A DNA stretch of 64,000 bases, from assembly GCF_023914155.1 (NCBI RefSeq), contig NZ_JAMWYS010000058.1:186001-250000 (forward strand), read 5' to 3'. This DNA comes from Solitalea agri. Its GTDB lineage: Bacteria; Bacteroidota; Bacteroidia; Sphingobacteriales; Sphingobacteriaceae. Each line of letters begins with the position of its first letter. Within the stretch, counting starts at the first letter, position 1. Positions 51,548-60,520 of this stretch are shown here, in pieces. The notes beneath the pieces are model-generated. The model was not told where the DNA came from. It saw nothing but the letters and a program-made list of their open reading frames with translations, and searched no databases. The position numbers and the translations under genes are program-made.

Positions 51548-53581
51548 TTACCAGATTACGGCTCTCTCAGCAGGTTTTCGCCACATAGGGTCTCCCTGTC
51601 GAACATTAAATGCTTCGTAAAACTCTGGCATATTACTTACCGGTCCATTGCAACGATACATTCCCGGTGAATGTGGGTCGGTAACTATACGTTGAGCTTG
51701 TGCTTCATCACGGATATTAGCTCTCCAAATTTGTGCCCAAGAAAGAAAAAACCGCTGTTCTGGAGTAAAACCATCGATCATCTCTCCTTTCATGGCCTGA
51801 GGTGTCTTTTTAAATGCCTCAAAAGCGATATTAATACCGCCAAAATCAGCAAGGTTCTCACCCAATGTAAGCTGACCATTTACATTCATTGTTCCATTTA
51901 AAACGGTATAACTATTATATTGTTCAACCACCTTATATGCGCGTTCTTTAAATCGATCTGCATCATTTTTTGTCCACCAATCATTTAAATTACCTTCAGC
52001 ATCATACTGACGACCCTGATCATCAAAACCATGAGTCATTTCATGGCCAATTGCACATCCAATTCCACCATAGTTAACAGCATCATCGGCATTAAAATCA
52101 AAGAAAGGTGACTGAAGAATTCCTGCAGGGAAAACAATTTCATTGACTACCGGATTGTAATAGGCATTAATGGTTGGTGCACTCATACCCCATTCGGCCT
52201 TGTCAACAGGTTTGCCCAACTTATCGAGCATAAAGTTGTAATCGTATTTATTGCATTCTAAAACATTACCGAAATAAGATGTACGACTAATATGAACTGA
52301 AGAATAATCTTTCCACACATCGGGATAACCAATTTTACGTATAAAAGCATGCAGCTTTGTTAACGCTTTTTGCTTGGTTTCATCGCTCATCCAATCCAAA
52401 CGTTTGATACGATCTTCATAAGTAACGGTAAGATTCTTAATTAGCTCCAGCATTCGGGTTTTAGCCTCAGGTTTAAAGTATCTGGAAACATACATACGTC
52501 CCAAAACCTCTCCCATTGAATTGTCAACAACAACAGAAACCCTATCGGCACGAGGTTTTAAATTTTTCTGACCTGTTAATACTTTGCCGTAAAAGTTAAA
52601 ATTTTCATTTACAGCTATAGAATGTAAATAAGGAGCGGCAGCTCTGATAACGTTCCACTTTAAATAAGCTTTCCACTCATTTAAAGGTGTAGCCACCAAC
52701 TGACGATCAAACTCTTTAAAAAACTCAGGTTGGCGAACAAGCACCTCTTTAATATCCTGCCCGGTAAAATCGTTTAAGGTTTCCTTCCAAAAAATTAAAG
52801 GTGTTATTTTCTGAAGCTCAGCAAGACTTAATTTATGGTAAATCTTATTCGGATTTCTTTGTTCAACACGAGTCATTGAAGCACCGGCTAAGGCAGTTTC
52901 AAGCTTAATTACCGCCTCAGCATTTTTATTTGCTGTTTTTTTATCATCGCCAAAAATCTTGAACATATTCACCAAGTGCTTCTGATACTCGGTTCGTATA
53001 TTACTGCTTCGATCATCCATATTAAAATAATAATCACGATCAGGTAAGCCTAAACCACCCTGCGACAATTGGGCAATAACTTGTGAGCTTTGTTTATCAT
53101 CCTGGTAAATCACAAAGTTAAAAGCAGCATCAATCCCCGATTTATGCAAACTTGTAATTTCATTCAATAAATCTTTGGTTGTATTAATGCTTTTTATATC
53201 ACTGAATAAGCTATTGGTTGGAGAAACGCCTGCACTTTCAATCTCCAGGCTATCCATTCCGCTTGCAAAAAAATCACCCACCAATTGACTATTACTGCCA
53301 TAAGTGGCGTTTTTATCGGCAGCCTCTTTTAAAATACCTTTTAAAATTTGATTGGTATTCGAAATTAATTCATTAAAACTTCCCCAACGCGTTTCAGTTA
53401 GCGGAATGGGATTGTTTTTTAGCCATCCCCCATTGGCGTATTGATAGAAGTTCTCACGAGGACTAACAGATTCATCCATATTTGCCCTGTCGATGAATTT
53501 CCGTGAAGATGTTTGAGCCTGCGACACCGTCGCTATTGAACTCATAATCAACACATACCAAACAAATTTTCTTTTCTTCAT
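51548..53581 (-). CDS. M13-family zinc metallopeptidase (neprilysin/PepO-like)
   Basis: A 677-residue exported endopeptidase: signal peptide about 1-22 (SQAQ), the N-terminal M13 domain (YQYANGGWLKNNPIPLTETRW) and the C-terminal catalytic domain with VNEIVFPAGILQ, the zinc motif His513-Glu514-x-x-His517 in IGHEMTHGFDDQG, and Glu575 in GENLADFGGINIAFEAF, the third zinc ligand. Ends RKPAERAVIW. These enzymes cleave small peptides, here in the periplasm or outside. Length (about 670-700) is normal. Confidence 0.95.
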   Translation of the reverse strand: MKKRKFVWYVLIMSSIATVSQAQTSSRKFIDRANMDESVSPRENFYQYANGGWLKNNPIPLTETRWGSFNELISNTNQILKGILKEAADKNATYGSNSQLVGDFFASGMDSLEIESAGVSPTNSLFSDIKSINTTKDLLNEITSLHKSGIDAAFNFVIYQDDKQSSQVIAQLSQGGLGLPDRDYYFNMDDRSSNIRTEYQKHLVNMFKIFGDDKKTANKNAEAVIKLETALAGASMTRVEQRNPNKIYHKLSLAELQKITPLIFWKETLNDFTGQDIKEVLVRQPEFFKEFDRQLVATPLNEWKAYLKWNVIRAAAPYLHSIAVNENFNFYGKVLTGQKNLKPRADRVSVVVDNSMGEVLGRMYVSRYFKPEAKTRMLELIKNLTVTYEDRIKRLDWMSDETKQKALTKLHAFIRKIGYPDVWKDYSSVHISRTSYFGNVLECNKYDYNFMLDKLGKPVDKAEWGMSAPTINAYYNPVVNEIVFPAGILQSPFFDFNADDAVNYGGIGCAIGHEMTHGFDDQGRQYDAEGNLNDWWTKNDADRFKERAYKVVEQYNSYTVLNGTMNVNGQLTLGENLADFGGINIAFEAFKKTPQAMKGEMIDGFTPEQRFFLSWAQIWRANIRDEAQAQRIVTDPHSPGMYRCNGPVSNMPEFYEAFNVRQGDPMWRKPAERAVIW

Positions 53582-53789
53582 ATAGCTTATATCTTATCAA
53601 TAAAACGCAACCAATATATCATTTTAGTAATTAATACTTAATTTTTATTCCGATTTACCCAACTATAGATTAAAACCGATATATCGATTTTATAGAACTT
53701 GTTTTTATAAAACTGCGATCAAATAGATTTTAGCGTTTTACGTGGCAAAGCCCCGAAAATAAGCAGAGTAATCATTTGACATAAAAAAG

Positions 53790-53819
53790 AGAGCTCCTGA
53801 TAGTGACATCAGGAGCTCT
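53790..53819 (-). terminator. Terminator of the S9 peptidase gene
   Basis: AGAGCTCCTGAT (53790-53801) pairs with ATCAGGAGCTCT (53808-53819); on the minus strand it is followed by CTTTTTTATG. It lies 17 bases past the stop. Confidence 0.85.
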
Positions 53820-53836
53820 TCTATAACATAAAGGAG

Positions 53837-55873
53837 TTATTTCTTTAAATAGGTATCAAGCCAGTCGAAGAACACGCGGTTCCACAAAATACTGTTTTGA
53901 GGCTTGGTGATCCAGTGACCTTCATCTGGAAAATACAGGAAACGGCTTGGAATATTTTGAAGCTGAGCCGCAGCAAAAGCTTCCATTCCTTGCCCAAGTG
54001 GCACTCGAAAATCTTTCTCATTATGAATTACCAACATCGGTGTATCCCAATTTTGAACAAATTTATGCGGTGAAAACTGCTCATACGATTTCGGCTGTGG
54101 GCTCTTCCAATAAGGGCCCCCCATATCGAAATTCGGGAACCAAGTTTCTTCGGTAGTACCGTACATTGATTCAAGATCAAAAACACCACAATGAGCGATA
54201 AACGCTTTGAAACGTTTTTCATGATGACCCGCCAACCAATAAACCGAATAACCGCCAAAACTAGCTCCTACAGCACCTAATCGATCTTTATTTACATAGC
54301 TTTCTTTAGCTACATCATCAATCGCACTTAAATAATCGCGCATACACTGACCACCCCAATCTCCTGAAATCTCTTCGTTCCATTGCTGGCCAAATGAAGG
54401 AAGCCCACGGCGGTTAGGCGCCACAACTATATAGCCGTTTGCTGCCATCAACTGGAAATTCCAACGATAGGAGAAAAACTGACTTACTGTACTTTGTGGA
54501 CCGCCCTGGCAATATAATAAGGTTGGGTATTTTTTGGTAGGATCGAAATCAGGTGGCAAAATAACCCAAACAAGCATGTCTTTACCATCGGTGGTTTTTA
54601 CCATTCGTTTTTCAACTTTACCCATTTTTAGGGTTGAAAGAACTCCCGTATTAACATTTGAAATTTGCTTAAGCTGTTTTTTCCCTACTTCAACAGTAAA
54701 CACTTCGGTTGGAAGCGAAATATTCATCATTGCTGCTACCATAACCGGTTTTTTGTTTACATAAGTAAAGTCGAAATCAGTAATATCGGCAACAACATCA
54801 GTTAATGGAACAACCTGACTCATTGACCTTAACTTGGGATCGAACAGCATGATTTGTTCCGTAGCGCTAATTCCGGCAATAAAGTAAATGCGCTGGCTAT
54901 CCATGTCCCACTCAGCTTTTGAAGAACTGTTATCAAAGTTTTTAGTAACCTCATTATGAGCTTTTGTTGCCACATCATAAACAAGAATGCGGTTTTTGTC
55001 AGCTTCATACCCATCACGTTCCATGCTTAACCAAAGCATTTTCTTACCATCTGGCGAAAAACGAGGGTTGGTATCGTAACCCTTATTGAACTCGCTAACA
55101 TTTTCTGTAGTTCCACCGATTACATCGTAAACGTAAATATCAGAGTTGGTACTTAATGCTTCTGCAGTCCCATTCAACTTGCGACAGGTATAGGCTACCT
55201 TTTTATCATCGGCGCTAAACGCAAATTGTTCTTCACCTCCATTTGGTTGCAATGGAGCATCAAAGCGCTCATTCGGCATCAGGTCTTTTGCATTACTGAT
55301 TTTACCATCCGAATAATTTGCGATGAAGATGTGGCTATAAGCATAGTCATGCCATGCGGTCCAATGGCGATAGAATAAACCATCAATGATTCTTGCGCCT
55401 TCTACTTTAGGCAGATCTGGATATAATTCAGCAGGATTTTTATCTAATTTAACATCTGAAAGATACCAGATATAGCCCATTTTAGGTGAATAACCAAACC
55501 CTGAAACACCACCATCGACATTACTAACCTGTGCTTTACCGGAACCGTCAGGGTTCATTTCCCAAATCTGGTCATCTTTAATATAACCGATTTTTTTACC
55601 ATCAGGTCTCCATTTTGCGCTCACTTCATTTGCCGCTTCGTTCGCAATAGGTTTCGCATTGGCTCCAGTAATATCAACAATAAAAACATCTGAATTGCCT
55701 TTATTGGCTGCAATGTCCATGTTTCTGACATTGTAAATAACTGATTTACCATCCGGAGAAACACGTGGTTCTGAAACTCTGCCAAGTTTCATTAATAACT
55801 CGGGAGTTAATTGGTTCTGAGCCATTACTTGCGATGAAGCGAGCAAAGCCACAGCTATTAAAAATTTCTTCAT
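53837..55873 (-). CDS. S9-family prolyl-oligopeptidase/acylaminoacyl-peptidase
   Basis: A 678-residue exported serine peptidase. The signal peptide (LIAVALLASSQVMAQ) is followed by a WD40-like beta-propeller of TolB-type repeats (SPDGKSVIYNVRN, RPDGKKIGYI, SPDGKKMLWLS) and an alpha/beta-hydrolase domain with Ser538 in GASFGG, Asp621 in NEKDFRVP and His653 in DEGHWI. It would remove N-terminal residues or short peptides in the periplasm. Together with the DPP4 homologue at 4910 and the M13 peptidase it shows strong peptide scavenging. Confidence 0.94.
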   Translation of the reverse strand: MKKFLIAVALLASSQVMAQNQLTPELLMKLGRVSEPRVSPDGKSVIYNVRNMDIAANKGNSDVFIVDITGANAKPIANEAANEVSAKWRPDGKKIGYIKDDQIWEMNPDGSGKAQVSNVDGGVSGFGYSPKMGYIWYLSDVKLDKNPAELYPDLPKVEGARIIDGLFYRHWTAWHDYAYSHIFIANYSDGKISNAKDLMPNERFDAPLQPNGGEEQFAFSADDKKVAYTCRKLNGTAEALSTNSDIYVYDVIGGTTENVSEFNKGYDTNPRFSPDGKKMLWLSMERDGYEADKNRILVYDVATKAHNEVTKNFDNSSSKAEWDMDSQRIYFIAGISATEQIMLFDPKLRSMSQVVPLTDVVADITDFDFTYVNKKPVMVAAMMNISLPTEVFTVEVGKKQLKQISNVNTGVLSTLKMGKVEKRMVKTTDGKDMLVWVILPPDFDPTKKYPTLLYCQGGPQSTVSQFFSYRWNFQLMAANGYIVVAPNRRGLPSFGQQWNEEISGDWGGQCMRDYLSAIDDVAKESYVNKDRLGAVGASFGGYSVYWLAGHHEKRFKAFIAHCGVFDLESMYGTTEETWFPNFDMGGPYWKSPQPKSYEQFSPHKFVQNWDTPMLVIHNEKDFRVPLGQGMEAFAAAQLQNIPSRFLYFPDEGHWITKPQNSILWNRVFFDWLDTYLKK

Positions 55874-56010
55874 AAGATTTTCAAAAAGATTATGCGAAGA
55901 TAAGAATTAGGGGGTTATGAGGAATACTGAATAATTTCATTCGAATTGCTGGTTAAAAGCAATCAAATAGCGATTTTCAATCAAAAGAAAGAATAGTTTT
56001 AACAACGCCA

Positions 56011-56083
56011 TTTGGTCGACCAAAGCGAAGTCGAAGAAGCAGTAGCCTTTTTTTAATGAGGTTTCGACTCCGCTCAACCTGAC
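56011..56083. repeat. REP-like inverted repeat pair
   Basis: TTTGGTCGACCAAAGCGAAG beginning 56011 includes GCGAAGTCGAAG; the mirror TTTCGACTCCGCTCAACCTG begins 56062. Located in the spacer between the S9 peptidase and the cupin, same core as at 41443 and 42915. Confidence 0.65.
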
Positions 56084-56136
56084 TCAAAATGGGCAAAGTT
56101 CACTTTTGAACCAGCCGCAAGTATTTGTCTTTAAAT

Positions 56137-56499
56137 TTATTCGTCTCTATGAACAGTTTCCATTGAAAAAGCCGGCAAGCAAATAGCAACATATTCGGCT
56201 CCTTCAGGTCCGGGACTGCTGTATTGTACCCATTCTCCTTTGTGGACAATAATTGCCTCTCCGGCATTAACATCTAGAACACCATCTTTGGTTGTAACCC
56301 GTACCGTTCCTTTCAAAACAAGGGTATATTCATCAAATTCAGGTGTTTGCCCGGGCTCAACCCATCCTGATGGGCTTTCCATTTTGGCAACACTTACCGC
56401 AGCAGTTTTAGAATTGACTCTTCCTATATATTCTTTGATAATTTTAGGTTTGTTACCTGCGGCTTCAATTACCGATGGATTTTTTATTAACGTAGGCAT
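56137..56499 (-). CDS. Small cupin protein (EutQ-like)
   Basis: A 120-residue single cupin. The segment TPEFDEYTLVLKGTVRVTTKDGVLDVNAGEAIIVHKGEWVQYSSP has the two cupin turns with acidic and His residues (Glu/Asp in FDEYTLVLKG, His in IIVHKGEW). It lacks the full HxH metal set of classical cupins, so metal binding is uncertain. No signal peptide. The closest family resemblance is to EutQ-type and auxin-binding-like cupins. Function unknown. Confidence 0.75.
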   Translation of the reverse strand: MPTLIKNPSVIEAAGNKPKIIKEYIGRVNSKTAAVSVAKMESPSGWVEPGQTPEFDEYTLVLKGTVRVTTKDGVLDVNAGEAIIVHKGEWVQYSSPGPEGAEYVAICLPAFSMETVHRDE

Positions 56500-56666
56500 A
56501 TAGTTGTTGATTAGGGATTAGGTATTAGCGCTCATAGCTATAGGTTATTAGCTGTTAATTTAAGACTTTATTACTATTCTTCATTAACTTTTTAACTGTT
56601 CCCTGCTTACTATTTACATCTTTAACTTAATAATCTAAAAGCCAACCGCTAATAGCCATCAGCTCC
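56500..56666. repeat. Wordy spacer
   Basis: Between the cupin and tcdA: TTAGGGATTAGGTATTAGCG, ATAGCTATAGGTTATTAGCTG and a later CCGCTAATAGCCATCAGC. Same style as the other wordy spacers. No gene seen. Confidence 0.4.
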
Positions 56667-57389
56667 TTATCTATTATACAAATCCCTAATCACTACAGAT
56701 GCAACGGTACAACCAAATACAGCCGGCATATATGAGATCGTTCCGATAATAGAACTTTTGTTAGTACCCTGCATAGGTACAACGCGAGAATGGTCGATAT
56801 CTTCAGGAGACCAAACAACTGTTACTTTTTCTTTAACTCCCATTTGACGTAAACGTTTACGTACGTGTTTAGAAAGTGTACAGTTAAAGGTTTCAAATAA
56901 ATCTACTACACGAACTCGAGTTGGATCAACCTTACCTCCTGCACCCATGGAGCTTACCAAGGGAATATTTCGGTCTTTACAGCCTTTAATAAAAAACAAC
57001 TTGGGAGCCAGCGTATCAATGCAATCAACCGCATAATCAAATTGACCACTATCAAGCACTTCGAACATGCGCTCATCCCGTAAATATTCACAAAGAACGG
57101 TTAATTCAATTTCAGGGTTAATATCCTTTATACGGTCAGCTAAAACTTCAGCCTTTAATTTCCCTTCAGTACTTTTTGTAGCTGGAATCTGACGATTTCG
57201 GTTACTGGGATCTACTGTATCAGCATCAACAATGGTCATTTTGCCAACACCCGAACGGGCGATCATTTCGGCGCAAATGCCACCTACTCCGCCTAAGCCC
57301 ACCACTAATACGTGTGCGTTAACAAGTTTTTCAATTTTTTCTTCGCCTAACAAAAGGTTAGTGCGGCTCATCCAGTAAGGTACTTCCAT
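56667..57389 (-). CDS. tcdA: tRNA threonylcarbamoyladenosine dehydratase (TcdA, ThiF-fold)
   Basis: A 240-residue E1-like enzyme that cyclises t6A37 to ct6A in tRNA using ATP. It has HVLVVGLGGVGGICAEMIARSG (nucleotide loop), IVDADTVDPSNRNRQIPA (metal/ATP Asp and Arg), DCIDTLAPKLFFIKGC and the C-terminal SYMPAVFGCTVASVVIRDL. Length fits the short TcdA/CsdL proteins. It follows the TatD gene by 42 bases on the same strand, likely one operon. Confidence 0.92.
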   Translation of the reverse strand: MEVPYWMSRTNLLLGEEKIEKLVNAHVLVVGLGGVGGICAEMIARSGVGKMTIVDADTVDPSNRNRQIPATKSTEGKLKAEVLADRIKDINPEIELTVLCEYLRDERMFEVLDSGQFDYAVDCIDTLAPKLFFIKGCKDRNIPLVSSMGAGGKVDPTRVRVVDLFETFNCTLSKHVRKRLRQMGVKEKVTVVWSPEDIDHSRVVPMQGTNKSSIIGTISYMPAVFGCTVASVVIRDLYNR

Positions 57390-57431
57390 TTTTTAATTGA
57401 TTTCGATGATTACCTTACGATAACACCGATT

Positions 57432-58115
57432 TTACTTTAATGTTGATGTTCTAAAAACGGCCGCAAAATTATGAAAAACATTCTCTTTTAAGTCTATAAC
57501 TTTCATATTCTTTAGTTCAGCAGCTTTTTCGTAAACCTGCTGAATTGAAATGGGAGCTGTGTCTGTTTCCAGAAATAAACGATTAATGGGTATATTTTTA
57601 AAAATGTCGATCATTTTGGTAGCTGTGAATAATAATTTCCCGAAGGAAAAATAGGTGTTATGCTTCATCAGTTGAAGTAACTCTTGCTCGTTGCCCGCAA
57701 AATGATGGAAAATAAAAGGCACGGAGCTTTCTTTTAAATAAGGAACAAATTCAGTATAGGTCCGCACCGCGTGAATGATAACAGGTTTATTAAACCGATT
57801 GGCAAAGACAAGCTGTGATTCGAAATATTTTTGCTGAATTTCAATTGGTGTTTGAATGGCTCTATCAAGCCCGATCTCACCTACTGCTAATACGTTTGGT
57901 AGTTTCAGACTTTCGTTTAATCTGAAATAAAAAGCATCCCAATTTACCTTTTCGACATGCCATGGATGAACACCCACTGAAACGGCGTAGTTCATCGTTT
58001 GAATGCTTTCCGGAGAAAGGCAATGAAACGCATTACGCAAAACCCATTCTCCAGATTTCGGTTTAAAATGAGTATGAATATTAATAAAATCTGATTCCAG
58101 TGGTCTTTCAGGCAT
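57432..58115 (-). CDS. TatD-family metal-dependent hydrolase
   Basis: A 227-residue TIM-barrel hydrolase. It has FINIHTHFKP (metal His pair), SVGVHPWHV, VGEIGLD (metal Glu), PVIIHAVRTY, FHHFAGNEQEL and ETDTAP (catalytic Asp), all landmarks of TatD. The family has 3'-5' exonuclease activity. It is somewhat shorter than E. coli TatD (260). Probably cotranscribed with tcdA. Confidence 0.9.
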   Translation of the reverse strand: MPERPLESDFINIHTHFKPKSGEWVLRNAFHCLSPESIQTMNYAVSVGVHPWHVEKVNWDAFYFRLNESLKLPNVLAVGEIGLDRAIQTPIEIQQKYFESQLVFANRFNKPVIIHAVRTYTEFVPYLKESSVPFIFHHFAGNEQELLQLMKHNTYFSFGKLLFTATKMIDIFKNIPINRLFLETDTAPISIQQVYEKAAELKNMKVIDLKENVFHNFAAVFRTSTLK

Positions 58116-58192
58116 ATTTCAAATGTAAATCATAAATTTTCTTTTTTGAATACTTAACTCAATTAAGCATCTTTCATCTCAAATAAATTGAA

Positions 58193-59065
58193 ATGAGTAA
58201 TTTAAAATCGCTGCTTTTAAGTTGTTTTCTGCTTTTAACGTTTGCTGCACAAGGGTTTTCGCAACAGGCCAAATCATTACTATGGAAAATATCAGGAAAT
58301 GGAATTACTGAACCCTCTTACCTCTATGGCACCATTCATATAATTTGTGAAAAAGATTTTTTACTGAGCAATCCTGTAGAGGAATCGTTCAAAAAGACAT
58401 CTCAAATATATTTAGAGATTGATATGGACGATCCTAATATGATGGCTGACATGCAGCGCTACATGAATATGCCTAATGATCAAAACTTGCAGTCAGTTTT
58501 AAAGCCCGAAGACTATCGAACGGTTGGAAGCTTTTTTAAAGACTCGCTTGGAGTAAACATCGACTTATTTAAGAATACAAAGCCCTTGCTCCTATACTCA
58601 TTTGTACTAATTAAAATGATGGACGGGTGTTCAACCAAATCATATGAACAAACATTTGTTGAAATGGCTAAAGCTCAGAAAAAAGAAGTTAAAGGACTTG
58701 AAACCATTCCCCAACAAATGAGCTTTATCGACCAAATACCTTTAGATAAGCAGGCAGAGGATCTGGTTAAATCGATCAATAGCTATGCGAAGTATAAGGA
58801 GTACTTTAATAAGATGATTGCTGCCTATAAAAACCAAGATATTGAAGGTTTGCAAAAACTATCAGACGACCCTGAATTTGGAACATCAGAAAACGAGAAT
58901 GAAGCTTTAATTTATAGCAGAAACAAAAACTGGATTGAGCTAATTAAAAATATTGCCGCTAAACAGTCTACTTTCTTTGCTGTTGGAGCCGGACATTTGG
59001 CCGGTGAATCAGGTGTTATAAACTTATTGCGTAAGCAAGGTTATACGGTTGAAGCGGTGAATTGA
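58193..59065 (+). CDS. TraB/GumN-family protein
   Basis: A 290-residue exported protein: signal peptide about 1-24 (QGFSQ), then the TraB/GumN fold with EPSYLYGTIHIICEKDF, EIDMDDPNMM, VKGLETIPQQMSFIDQIP, SRNKNWIELIKNIA and FFAVGAGHLAGESGVINLLRKQGY. The GTIH and GAGH motifs are the metal-type signature shared with the Tiki metalloproteases, so it may be a periplasmic protease. Monocistronic. Confidence 0.9.
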   Translation: MSNLKSLLLSCFLLLTFAAQGFSQQAKSLLWKISGNGITEPSYLYGTIHIICEKDFLLSNPVEESFKKTSQIYLEIDMDDPNMMADMQRYMNMPNDQNLQSVLKPEDYRTVGSFFKDSLGVNIDLFKNTKPLLLYSFVLIKMMDGCSTKSYEQTFVEMAKAQKKEVKGLETIPQQMSFIDQIPLDKQAEDLVKSINSYAKYKEYFNKMIAAYKNQDIEGLQKLSDDPEFGTSENENEALIYSRNKNWIELIKNIAAKQSTFFAVGAGHLAGESGVINLLRKQGYTVEAVN

Positions 59066-59161
59066 ATTGTCGGGTGTAAATTGTTAAACTGTTTTATTGT
59101 CATACTGAGAACGTTATCATTAAAACAATTTATCCATTTTACAATTCAACAATAGATCAAC

Positions 59162-60385
59162 TTAAATATTCTGAGCAATTACATAACCAGAGGCCCAGGC
59201 CCACTGAAAGTTATAGCCGCCTAACCAACCAGTAACATCAACACATTCGCCCCCGAAATATAAGCCCGCGACTTTTTTGCATTCAAGCGTTTTAGATGAA
59301 AGTTCATTTGTATCAATGCCTCCACGCATTACTTCGGCCTTATCATAGCCTTTATCACCAGCTGGCTTGACCGTAAATCGATGAATCAGATCTTCAATAT
59401 TTTGCAGTTCAGCTTTTGATAACGAGGCCAGGTTTTTATCTATTGGGAGATACTTTTGTAATGCATCCACAAATTTTCGAGAGTAAAACTTCTCCAGAAA
59501 TGAAGCCAATAATTTCTTGCCCGTTGACTGACGCTCCTGCTCAATTAATTCTATAATTTGATTTCCTGGTAATAAGTCAATTTCTATTTTTTCACCGGGT
59601 CGCCAATATGACGAGATCTGCAAAATTGCAGGTCCGCTTAGTCCCCAATGTGTAAAAAGGATATTTTCTTCAAAACTTATTTTATCATTAGAAACCCGGC
59701 TAAATATACTGGTACCCGATAGCTGTTCATACCACTCGTGATCTTTACCAGTTACGGTTAGTGGTACCAATGCCGGTGCCGTTTGAGTAAGTTTTAGGTT
59801 AAACTGACGCGCCAAACGCAATGCAAAGTCGGTAGCCCCCATTTTGGGAATTGGCAAGCCACCAGTGGCAACTACCACTTTAGGTGCCAATAAAGTATGT
59901 ATCTTGTCATTGGACAGATCTTTCACCTTCAGTTCAAACCCGCTTCCATTTGATCTAACCTGTTGCACTTCTACATTACAAATAATTTGCTGATCTAAAT
60001 CGAGGCATAAATCAGTGAAAACCTTTACTATGTCTTTGGCATTATTGGTTGTAGGGAATAATTGACCAAGCGTTTTCTCCTGACCGTAAATACCAAACAT
60101 TTCAAAAAAAGAGATCGTATCCTGAACGGTCCACTGGGCAAATGCCGACTTACTAAAATGTTCGTTTTCTGATATGAAGTTTTGATGCGAAGCAAAGAGA
60201 TTCGTGTAGTTACACCGCCCCCCTCCGGAAATTAAAATCTTGGCACCTGGTTTAGCATTTCTTTCTAAAAGCAGTACTTTTTTCCCTAAATAACCTGCCT
60301 GGACAGCACACATTAAACCACAAGCACCAGCTCCTAAAATAATTGCATCCAGATTATTATTCTCCTTTGCCCAAGACGACAACAT
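59162..60385 (-). CDS. BaiN/HI0933-family FAD-dependent oxidoreductase
   Basis: A 407-residue flavoprotein. It has the Rossmann GAGACGLMCAVQAG near the N-terminus, LLERNAKPGAKILISGGGRCNYTN, VVVATGGLPIPKMGATDFALRLA, and the C-terminal EVMRGGIDTNELSSKTLECKKVAGLYFGGECVDVTGWLGGYNFQWAWASG, split here by family landmarks VMRGGIDTNE and GGECVDVTGWLGGYN. Members include enoate/bile-acid reductases and flavoprotein redox enzymes; the substrate is unknown. Cytoplasmic. Confidence 0.92.
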   Translation of the reverse strand: MLSSWAKENNNLDAIILGAGACGLMCAVQAGYLGKKVLLLERNAKPGAKILISGGGRCNYTNLFASHQNFISENEHFSKSAFAQWTVQDTISFFEMFGIYGQEKTLGQLFPTTNNAKDIVKVFTDLCLDLDQQIICNVEVQQVRSNGSGFELKVKDLSNDKIHTLLAPKVVVATGGLPIPKMGATDFALRLARQFNLKLTQTAPALVPLTVTGKDHEWYEQLSGTSIFSRVSNDKISFEENILFTHWGLSGPAILQISSYWRPGEKIEIDLLPGNQIIELIEQERQSTGKKLLASFLEKFYSRKFVDALQKYLPIDKNLASLSKAELQNIEDLIHRFTVKPAGDKGYDKAEVMRGGIDTNELSSKTLECKKVAGLYFGGECVDVTGWLGGYNFQWAWASGYVIAQNI

Positions 60386-60508
60386 ATAAATATCCTAAAA
60401 TCAGATTGTTAACTAATACTATTTAAAGGCGAACAATAGTAATCTACTTAAACCCTCAATTAAACTGGTTTTATTAAAACTCAAGCTGTTTTTCTCGTGT
60501 TTATAACT

Positions 60509-60516
60509 TAACTTTG
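60509..60516 (+). promoter_or_regulatory. -7 box abutting nuoA
   Basis: TAACTTTG is an exact TAnnTTTG match only five bases before the nuoA ATG at 60521. If used, transcription starts at or within the start codon and the mRNA is leaderless. No clear -33 TTG. Could instead be a chance match. Confidence 0.4.
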
Positions 60517-60520
60517 TTAT

